Assembly (NCBI RefSeq): GCF_001570545.1 | Contig: NZ_BBXD01000008.1 | Coordinates: 496,001-560,000, forward strand | Length of the DNA stretch: 64,000 nt | Direction: 5' to 3' | Source: Herbidospora mongoliensis | GTDB taxonomy: Bacteria > Actinomycetota > Actinomycetes > Streptosporangiales > Streptosporangiaceae | Shown here: positions 58,144 to 64,000 of the stretch, in pieces | How the letters are laid out: each line of letters starts with the position of its first letter | Position numbering within the stretch: the first letter of the stretch is position 1 | Position numbers and translations under genes: made by a program | Notes under the pieces: generated by a model | Database searches by the model: none | Seen by the model: the letters and a program-made list of their open reading frames with translations, nothing else | What the model was told of the DNA's origin: nothing

Positions 58144-58202
58144 CTAACCGGTTAGTTGACAACTCGGAGAAGCCGTACCTACTGTTTCAACTAACCAGTT
58201 AG
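58144..58202. promoter_or_regulatory. Twin TetR operators around an SDR promoter
   Basis: CTAACCGGTTAG (58144-58155, perfect) and CTAACCAGTTAG (58191-58202, one centre mismatch) lie 47 bp apart. Between them is a plus-strand promoter: TTGACA (58156-58161), 18 bp, TACTGT (58180-58185). The operators cover the -35 element and the region after the -10. Operators spaced by a few helix turns suggest looping or cooperative binding. Confidence 0.75.
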
Positions 58203-58225
58203 TCGAAAAATTACGCGAGGTTCCC

Positions 58226-59119
58226 ATGATCTGGTTCGTCACCGGTAGCTCCCGGGGGCTCGGCCGCGAGATCGTCCTGGCCGCGCTCGAACGCGGCGAC
58301 AGCGTCGCCGCCACGGCCCGCACACCCGCCCAGCTCGACGACATGTCCCAGAAGTACGGCGACCGCATCCTCGCCCTGCCCCTCGACGTCACCGACGCGG
58401 AAGCGGTCGAAGATGCCGTGGCCACGGCGGTGGAGGCGTTCGGCTCGATCGACGTCGTGGTCAACAACGCCGGCTGGGCCGACATGTCGGCGTTCGAGGA
58501 CACCCCGATCGACAACTTCCGGGCTCAGGTCGAGACCAACTTCTTCGGCGTCGTCAACGTGACCAAGTCGGTCGTGCCGGTCCTGCGGCGGCAGGGGCAC
58601 GGCTCGCTGATCTCGGTCTCCTCCATCGGCGGCCGTCTCGGCACGCCGGGCCTGGCGGCCTACCAGGCCTCCAAATGGGCCGTGAACGGCTTCACCGAGG
58701 TGATCGCGCAGGAACTCACCCCGCTGGGCATCAAGGTGACCACGATCGAGCCGGGCGGCATGACCACCGACTGGGGCGGTTCGTCGATGACGATCCCGCC
58801 GATCTCCGAGCCCTACCAGCAGAGCGTCGGGGCGATGGTGCGGATCCTGCGGCAGGGCGACCACAAGCCGCTCGGCGACCCCGCGAGGGTCGCGCAGGTG
58901 ATCGTCCAGATCGTCGAGATGGACAATCCGCCGGTCCGGCTGCTGCTCGGCTCCGACGCGCTCAACGGCGCCCAGTACGCCGCGCACACCACGGCGGAGC
59001 GCGATGCCACGTACACGGAACTGAGCCGTTCCACCGACCGCGACGACGCCACCGCCCAGGAGCGTGATCCTCTGGGTCAAGCATTCTCCACAATGGCCGA
59101 TGGCGAAGCGGCGGAGTGA
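58226..59119 (+). CDS. Short-chain dehydrogenase/reductase
   Basis: 297 residues. NAD(P) motif TGSSRGLG (about 6-13), an Arg in ARTPAQ favouring NADP, NNAG (about 87-90), catalytic Ser in SVSSIGG and Tyr/Lys in YQASKWAVNG (YxxxK). The extended C-terminus (after 185) resembles the BVU2/ketoreductase-like group that oxidises alcohols. It is controlled by the divergent TetR repressor through twin operators. Substrate unknown. Confidence 0.9.
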   Translation: MIWFVTGSSRGLGREIVLAALERGDSVAATARTPAQLDDMSQKYGDRILALPLDVTDAEAVEDAVATAVEAFGSIDVVVNNAGWADMSAFEDTPIDNFRAQVETNFFGVVNVTKSVVPVLRRQGHGSLISVSSIGGRLGTPGLAAYQASKWAVNGFTEVIAQELTPLGIKVTTIEPGGMTTDWGGSSMTIPPISEPYQQSVGAMVRILRQGDHKPLGDPARVAQVIVQIVEMDNPPVRLLLGSDALNGAQYAAHTTAERDATYTELSRSTDRDDATAQERDPLGQAFSTMADGEAAE

Positions 59120-59143
59120 GGCCAGTCGTGTATCGGTAGCCGG

Positions 59144-60076
59144 GTGACCGACTCGATGACCGTCCGCGACGTCCTCAACGCGACCCGCGAACTGATCGAA
59201 CCCGCCCACCGGGCCGCGATCGACCGGCTCTCCCCGGAGCTGCGCCACGTCGCGGGCTACCACATCGGCTGGTGGGACGAAGAGGGCCGCGAGCTCATCG
59301 GCGGCCAGGGGCGGTTCGTCCGGCCCGCGCTGGCGCTGGGGTGCGCGCGGGCGGCCGGGGGGCACGCCTCCGACGCGGTGCCGATGGCGGTCGCGACCGA
59401 GCTGGTCAACGACTTCTCGCTGCTGCACGACGACGTGATCGACGGCGACGACATCCGGCGGGAGCGCCCGGCCGCCTGGGCGGTCTTCGGGCTCAGCGAG
59501 GCCCTGCTCACCGGCGACGCCCTGCTGGCGGTCGCGATGGCGCTGGTCGGGCCCGCGGGGGTGCGCACCCTCGCCGACGCGCTGCTCGACCTGTGCCACG
59601 GCCAGGCCAGCGATCTGGCGTTCGTCGACCGGCCCGAGGTCACCCTGGCCGAGTGCATGACGATGGCCGAGAACAAGACCGGCGCGCTGCTCGGGGCGGC
59701 CTGCGAGCTGGGCGCGCTGGCCGGGGGAACGGGCGACGTCCAGCGCTTCCGGGAGTTCGGCACCCGCCTCGGGCTGGCCTTCCGGCTCACCGACGACCTG
59801 CGGAGACTGGTCGCCGACCTGGCCTGCCGCCGTAAGTCGCTGCCGGTCGTCGCCGCGCTCGAATCCCGTACGCCTGCCGCCGCCCGCCTGGCCGAAGCGC
59901 TCCACGACCAGGCCGACCCCGAGGTCCAGGCCGAGCTGGTCGAGGAGACGGGCGCCAGAGAATGGGCGCTCCGGGAGGCCGACCGTCAGGTCGAGCTCGC
60001 TTTCGCGGCGCTCGGCCAGGGGGCCACCCCGGAGCTGCGGCTGCTGGCCGACCTCAGCGTCGGCCGGACCCGGTAG
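59144..60076 (+). CDS. Polyprenyl (isoprenyl) diphosphate synthase with altered second Asp motif
   Basis: 310 residues from GTG 59144. The first aspartate-rich motif is intact, LLHDDVIDGD (DDxxD). The substrate Lys/Arg site reads GGQGRFVRPAL, with Arg where GGKRLRP has Lys. The second region, RLTDDLRRLVADLACRRKSLPV, lacks the GIWGDP...GK part found in relatives between DDL and the RRKSLPV helix; roughly eleven residues seem to be missing. It may be inactive or make a different chain. The frame is otherwise intact. Confidence 0.8.
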   Translation: MTDSMTVRDVLNATRELIEPAHRAAIDRLSPELRHVAGYHIGWWDEEGRELIGGQGRFVRPALALGCARAAGGHASDAVPMAVATELVNDFSLLHDDVIDGDDIRRERPAAWAVFGLSEALLTGDALLAVAMALVGPAGVRTLADALLDLCHGQASDLAFVDRPEVTLAECMTMAENKTGALLGAACELGALAGGTGDVQRFREFGTRLGLAFRLTDDLRRLVADLACRRKSLPVVAALESRTPAAARLAEALHDQADPEVQAELVEETGAREWALREADRQVELAFAALGQGATPELRLLADLSVGRTR

Positions 60077-60079
60077 GGG

Positions 60080-60550
60080 CTAGTGGATGCCGGTGCGGAC
60101 CGAGGTGATCCGCCCGGTGTTGAAGCCCAGCCAGTGCATGCGGCCCATGTAACGGGCGTGCTCGATCTTCATGCAGCGGTCCATGATCACCGTGAGGCCG
60201 CCCTCTTCGGCGATGCGGGCGCCCTCTTCACTGATGACGCCGAACTGGAGCCACAGCGCCCCGGCGCCGATCTCGACCGCCTCACGGGCGATGCCGGGGA
60301 CGGCGTCGGGCGCGCGGAAGACGTTCACCACGTCGATCTTGACGGGGATGTCGGACAGGCTCGGGTAGGAGGTCTCGCCGAGGATCTCCTTCTCGCGCGG
60401 GTTGACCGGGATCATCCGGTAGCCGTGCCGCTTGAGGTAGAAGCCGACGAAGTTGCTGGCCCGCAGCTCGTTGCCCGACAGGCCCACGACCGCGACGGTC
60501 TTGGCGGTGTTGAGCACCCGCTGGATGTCCTGCGGCTCTTGATACTTCAT
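60080..60550 (-). CDS. CoA-binding domain protein
   Basis: 156 residues from ATG 60550, which overlaps the metY stop by 4 bp (ATGA). The succinyl-CoA-ligase-like Rossmann domain shows VAVVGLSGNELRASNFVGFYL, MIPVNPREKEILGE, VVNVFRAPDAVPGI and LWLQFGVISEEGARIAEE, ending in VIMDRCMKIEHARY. These small proteins (YccU-like) bind CoA. Its place at the end of the methionine operon suggests a link to acyl-CoA supply for MetX. The reaction, if any, is unknown. Confidence 0.87.
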   Translation of the reverse strand: MKYQEPQDIQRVLNTAKTVAVVGLSGNELRASNFVGFYLKRHGYRMIPVNPREKEILGETSYPSLSDIPVKIDVVNVFRAPDAVPGIAREAVEIGAGALWLQFGVISEEGARIAEEGGLTVIMDRCMKIEHARYMGRMHWLGFNTGRITSVRTGIH

Positions 60551-61860
60551 GCCTTCTCCACGTGAGCGAAGCCCTGCTCGAGATCCCAGATCAGGTCGGC
60601 CACCGACTCGACGCCGACCGACAGGCGGATGGTGCCGGCGCCGACCCCGGTGGCGGCCAGTTCGGCGTCGCCGAGCTGACGGTGGGTGGTGCTGGCCGGG
60701 TGGATGATCAGGCTCTTGGCGTCGCCGACGTTGGCCAGGTGGGACCAGAGCGTCGTACCGCGGATGAAGGCCTGGCCGCCCTCGCGGCCGCCGGCGCACT
60801 CGAAGGAGAACACCGCGCCCGCGCCGCGCGGCAGGTACTTCTCCACCAGCGCCTTGTACTTGCTGTCGGCCAGCCCCGAGTAGCTCACCTTCGAGGCCAG
60901 CTCGTGGGTCTGGAGGAACTCCGCGACCGTGAGCGCGTTGTCGACGTGGCGGTCCATGCGCAGCGACAGCGTCTCGAGGCCCTGGAGGAACAGGAACGCG
61001 TTGAACGGCGACATCGCCGCGCCCAGGTCGCGCAGGGTCTCGGCGCGCAGCTTCATCAGGTAGCCGTATTCGCCGAAGGTCTCGTGGAACTTCAGGCCGT
61101 GGTAGGCCGGAGACGGGTCGGCGATCACCGGGAAGCGGCCGTTGGAATAGTCGAACGTGCCGGCCTCGACGACCACGCCGCCGATGCTGGTGCCGTGGCC
61201 GCCGATGAACTTGGTCGCGGAGTGCACGACGATGTCGGCGCCCCACTCGATCGGCCGGCACAGATAGGGCGTCGCGAACGTGTTGTCGACGATCAGCGGC
61301 AGGCCGTGCTCGTGGGCGATGGCCGCGACGGTCTCGATGTCCAGGACGTTGCCGCCGGGGTTGCCGATCGTCTCGCCGTAGAAGGCCTTGGTGTTCGGCC
61401 GGACCGCCGCGCGCCAGGCCTCGGGGTCGTCGGGGTCGACCCAGCTCAGCTCGACGTTCATCTTGCGGAACAGGTGCTTGAGCTGGTTGACCGTGCCGCC
61501 GTAGAGGGCCGAGGAGGACACCACGTGGTCGCCGGGCTCCAGCAGCGTGAACAGCGCCGCGGCCTGGGCGGCGATGCCGCTGGCGAAGGCCACCGCGCCG
61601 CTGCCGCCCTCGAGGTTGGCCATCCGCTCCTCGAACACCGCCGTGGTCGGGTTCATGATGCGGGAGTAGGTGTTGCCGTACTCCTGGAGGTTGAAGTAGG
61701 CCGCCGCCGACTCGGGGTCTTCGAAGACGTAACTGGTGGTCTGGAAGATGGGCACCGCGCGGGCGCCGGTGTTCGGGTCGGGCCGCTGTCCCGCGTGGAG
61801 CTGGCGGGTCTCGAACCCGAACTCCCGGGATTCTTCGGTACGAAATGGTCTGTCGCTCAC
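60547..61860 (-). CDS. metY: O-acetylhomoserine sulfhydrylase
   Basis: 437 residues, a PLP fold-type I enzyme. Schiff-base Lys217 is in [29 protein letters not shown] and [10 protein letters not shown] contact the cofactor and substrate. It combines O-acetylhomoserine from MetX with sulfide to make homocysteine. It starts at GTG 61860 with a 4-bp overlap with metX and ends with a 4-bp overlap with the CoA-binding gene, so all three are translationally coupled. Confidence 0.93.
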   Translation of the reverse strand: MSDRPFRTEESREFGFETRQLHAGQRPDPNTGARAVPIFQTTSYVFEDPESAAAYFNLQEYGNTYSRIMNPTTAVFEERMANLEGGSGAVAFASGIAAQAAALFTLLEPGDHVVSSSALYGGTVNQLKHLFRKMNVELSWVDPDDPEAWRAAVRPNTKAFYGETIGNPGGNVLDIETVAAIAHEHGLPLIVDNTFATPYLCRPIEWGADIVVHSATKFIGGHGTSIGGVVVEAGTFDYSNGRFPVIADPSPAYHGLKFHETFGEYGYLMKLRAETLRDLGAAMSPFNAFLFLQGLETLSLRMDRHVDNALTVAEFLQTHELASKVSYSGLADSKYKALVEKYLPRGAGAVFSFECAGGREGGQAFIRGTTLWSHLANVGDAKSLIIHPASTTHRQLGDAELAATGVGAGTIRLSVGVESVADLIWDLEQGFAHVEKA

Positions 61861-63041
61861 GAAGCTATCTTCCTCGCCAGAAACTCACGGATGAGAGGGG
61901 TCTGCCGTGCTTCCTCCAGCAGGAAGCAGTCATGACCATACGGTGCGTCGATGAGGTGGTTCTCCACCGGTTTGCCCAGGTTAGTCAGCGCCTCGGCGAT
62001 CTCGTCCGACGCCTCCGGCGGATAGAGCCAGTCGGAGCTGAACGAGATGAGCAGCGTCCGCGCCCGGATGTTCTCCAGCGCCTTCTCCAGCGAACCGCCG
62101 CCGTGCTCCCTGGCCAGGTCGAAGTAGGTCAGCGCGCGGGAGATGTAGAGATAGGTGTTGGCGTCGAACCGCTTCACGAAGGAGTCGGCCTGGTGGCGCA
62201 GGTAGCTCTCGACCTCGAACTCCGGCTCGACGATCGTGTGGCGGATGTCGTCGGCGAACTGGAGCCGCCGGCCGAACTTGTCGGTCAGGGCCGGGCCGGA
62301 CAGATAGGTCACGTGGCCGACCATGCGGGCCACGCCCATGCCGGCGTCGGGCTTGCGGCCGGTGCCGTAGTAGTGGCCGCCCTGCCAGTCGGGGTCGCGC
62401 ATGATGGACTCGCGGGCGATCGCGTTCCACGCCAGACCCTGGGGGTGGAGGGCGTGGGTGGAGGCGATGACCACTATGGCGTCCACCTGACCGGGATACT
62501 GGACCGCCCATTCGAGGGCCTGCATCCCGCCCAGCGAACCTCCCGCGATCACCGCGAGACGCTCGATGCCGAGCTCGTCCAAGAAGGCGCGTTCGGTGCG
62601 GACCATATCCGCCACGGTGACGACCGGGAAGTCGGAGCCATAGGGGCGCCCGGTGGCGGGATCAATGGTGGACGGGCCCGTCGTGCCGCTGCAGCCGCCA
62701 AGTAGATTCGTACAGACAACGAAATATTGGTCGGTGTCGAAAGCCTTTCCGGGCCCGATCATCCCGTCCCACCAACCCAGCCCTTTCCCCTGCGCGCCGT
62801 CGCGGTCTTCGGCGCCGAAGCCGTCGCGGGCGCTCGCCTCGGGAGCGGTTTTCGCGGAACCGGCCGCATGGGCGTTGCCGCTCAGGGCGTGGCAGACGAG
62901 GATGACGTTGTCCCTCTCGGGGGAGAGGGTGCCGTAGGTCTCGTAGGCCACGCGGACGTCGCGCAGCTCCCGCCCGCTGTCGAGGCGTATCGGACCAGGC
63001 AGGTCGAGGTAGTGAGTTTCAACGAAACCTATGGAGCCCAT
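61857..63041 (-). CDS. metX: Homoserine O-acetyltransferase
   Basis: 394 residues, an alpha/beta hydrolase. Nucleophile Ser169 in GGSLGGMQALEW, Asp in SFSSDWLYPP and His in DAPYGHDCFLLE. It makes O-acetylhomoserine from homoserine and acetyl-CoA, first step of direct sulfhydrylation. First gene of the metX-metY-CoA-binding operon. The upstream 46 bp hold a TTGACA element on the minus strand but no SAM-riboswitch structure. It is divergent from the OsmC-like gene. Confidence 0.93.
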   Translation of the reverse strand: MGSIGFVETHYLDLPGPIRLDSGRELRDVRVAYETYGTLSPERDNVILVCHALSGNAHAAGSAKTAPEASARDGFGAEDRDGAQGKGLGWWDGMIGPGKAFDTDQYFVVCTNLLGGCSGTTGPSTIDPATGRPYGSDFPVVTVADMVRTERAFLDELGIERLAVIAGGSLGGMQALEWAVQYPGQVDAIVVIASTHALHPQGLAWNAIARESIMRDPDWQGGHYYGTGRKPDAGMGVARMVGHVTYLSGPALTDKFGRRLQFADDIRHTIVEPEFEVESYLRHQADSFVKRFDANTYLYISRALTYFDLAREHGGGSLEKALENIRARTLLISFSSDWLYPPEASDEIAEALTNLGKPVENHLIDAPYGHDCFLLEEARQTPLIREFLARKIAS

Positions 63042-63087
63042 GGGATCTATTGTATTGTCAAGTTAACATGTAGGAAATGAGGGGATC

Positions 63088-63627
63088 ATGACCAACGGAG
63101 TGAACGTCCAGGCGCTGCTCGACGCCCGCGAGGTTCTCAAGGGTGCGCCCGAGGCGGCCCAGTTCACGTGGCGGGCCAGCTCCAAGTGGCAGCACGGCGT
63201 CCACAGCACCACCAAGATCGAGAAGTTCTTCGGTCTCGGCCAGGAGCAGACCCACAAGCACGAGTCGGTCTTCGAAGCCGACCACCCCGCCATCTTCGCC
63301 GCGGAAGACAACGGCATCACCCCGATCGAATACCTGCTCGTCGGCCTGGCGTCCTGCCTGACCGCGGGCATCGCCTCGGTCGCGCAGAACCGCGGCATCA
63401 AGCTCAACTCGGTCGAGGCCTCCGTCGAAGGCGGCCACGACATCCGCGGCATCCTCGGCGCCGACGCCGACGTCCGCAACGGCTTCAACGACATCAAGGT
63501 GACCTTCTCGATCGACGCCGACGCCTCCCCGGCCGACATCGAGGCCCTCGTCGCCCAGTCGCAGAAGCGCTCCGCCGTCTTCGACGCGCTCACCAACCCC
63601 ACGAACGTCACCGTCGAAGTCGCCTGA
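63088..63627 (+). CDS. OsmC-family protein with a single cysteine
   Basis: 179 residues from ATG 63088 with GAGGGGATC upstream. The fold is shown by GITPIEYLLVGLASCLTAGI with Cys90, the peroxidatic position in OsmC/Ohr, and LNSVEASVEGGHDIRG. The second, resolving Cys is absent; SAVFDALTNPTNV stands in its place. Such single-Cys members may bind rather than reduce. It is divergent from metX and 2 bp ahead of the next gene, so it is likely co-transcribed with it. Confidence 0.85.
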   Translation: MTNGVNVQALLDAREVLKGAPEAAQFTWRASSKWQHGVHSTTKIEKFFGLGQEQTHKHESVFEADHPAIFAAEDNGITPIEYLLVGLASCLTAGIASVAQNRGIKLNSVEASVEGGHDIRGILGADADVRNGFNDIKVTFSIDADASPADIEALVAQSQKRSAVFDALTNPTNVTVEVA

Positions 63628-63629
63628 CC

Positions 63630-64000
63630 ATGCACGTCACCACTGTCGTCATCGGCGCGGGTCACGCGGGCCTGGCGGCCAGCCATTTCCTGAGGGCCGC
63701 GTCGATCGACCATGTGGTGCTGGAACGTGGTGAGGTCGCCAACTCGTGGCGGCACGAACGCTGGGACTCCCTGCGTCTCCTGACGCCCAACTGGCTGAAC
63801 CGTCTCCCGGGCGCCTCTTACGAAGGGCCGGACCCCGACGGCTACGCCGACATGGCCGAGGTCGTCGACTTTCTGGAGCGTTCCGCGAAGGACGTCCCGG
63901 TCCGCACCGGCGTGGCGGTCACGTCGGTGCGGCGCTCGGACGGGGGCTACTCGCTGACGACCAGCCAAGGCCCCATCGAGGCCCGGACCGTGATCATCGC
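63630..64000 (+). CDS. FAD/NAD(P)-dependent monooxygenase, 5' part
   Basis: The first 123 codons of a flavoprotein that runs off the right edge. TTVVIGAGHAGLAASHFLRAA is the FAD-binding Rossmann motif, in which GAGHAG replaces the usual GAGQAG. WRHERWDSLRLLTPNW is the conserved monooxygenase segment and EVVDFLERSAKD follows. This is the CzcO-like class also seen at 15982. It starts 2 bp after the OsmC gene, so the two form one operon. Confidence 0.85.
   Translation, partial: MHVTTVVIGAGHAGLAASHFLRAASIDHVVLERGEVANSWRHERWDSLRLLTPNWLNRLPGASYEGPDPDGYADMAEVVDFLERSAKDVPVRTGVAVTSVRRSDGGYSLTTSQGPIEARTVII

Noticed and set aside
63042-63087. SAM riboswitch upstream of metX
   Set aside because: The gap is 46 bp and shows no multi-stem structure; only promoter-like sequence is present.

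Overview
The window is chromosomal DNA from a high-GC, mycelial-type actinomycete. Supporting marks are WblA, a Crp-type global regulator, AfsR/SARP regulation, many GTG/TTG starts, strong GGAGG ribosome-binding sites, and an integrative element of the actinomycete (AICE) kind in a tRNA-Pro gene. The gene mix and absence of a Streptomyces-typical order suggest Streptosporangiales, but the genus cannot be fixed from sequence alone.

1-31 kb is ordinary chromosome. It holds a MarR/MFS divergent pair, an S9 peptidase, an RlmA-type rRNA methyltransferase, an MBL hydrolase, an MMPL exporter, a Nudix hydrolase and an aldo/keto reductase. An AfsR-like regulator then faces a daunorubicin-type ABC exporter operon whose upstream DNA carries four 7-bp repeats at 11-bp spacing, a SARP-type operator. 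These are followed by a flavoprotein monooxygenase, a secreted His-rich collagen-like protein, a luciferase-like oxidoreductase coupled to a Crp/Fnr regulator, PhzF, TenA, a membrane Ser/Thr kinase, a lipoprotein, a three-subunit molybdenum hydroxylase resembling E. coli PaoABC, and a secreted F5/8C-DUF1996 protein ending at a textbook terminator.

31-36.3 kb is accessory. Its core is a translationally coupled pair: a two-helix membrane protein whose C-terminus shares a 20-residue motif with the N-terminus of the adjacent NB-ARC/TPR STAND ATPase. Effector C-terminus matching receptor N-terminus is the layout of bacterial NLR/amyloid-signalling modules, and this is the best candidate for an undescribed system in the window. 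An integrase tail remnant and a partial tRNA-Pro copy (36.08-36.30 kb) close this region.

36.3-47.2 kb is an integrated element of about 10.9 kb between two 41-bp copies of the 3' part of tRNA-Pro(CGG). It has an integrase, excisionase, ribbon-helix-helix protein, FtsK/TraB-type transfer protein, small spread-type membrane proteins, GntR and XRE regulators (one GntR protein is two fused winged helices), an isochorismatase and unknown cargo proteins. No replication initiator is visible. The integrase tail outside the left att site shows that an older related element once occupied the same tRNA.

47.2-64 kb returns to core chromosome: tRNA-Pro, metallophosphoesterase, YqeY, a class A penicillin-binding protein, wblA, two coupled ArsA-type ATPases, a DUF4177/RidA/Nudix/MBL/IMPase run, crp, a TetR/SDR pair with twin operators, a polyprenyl synthetase with an apparent internal deletion, the metX-metY-CoA-binding operon (every junction a 4-bp overlap), OsmC, and the start of another flavoprotein.
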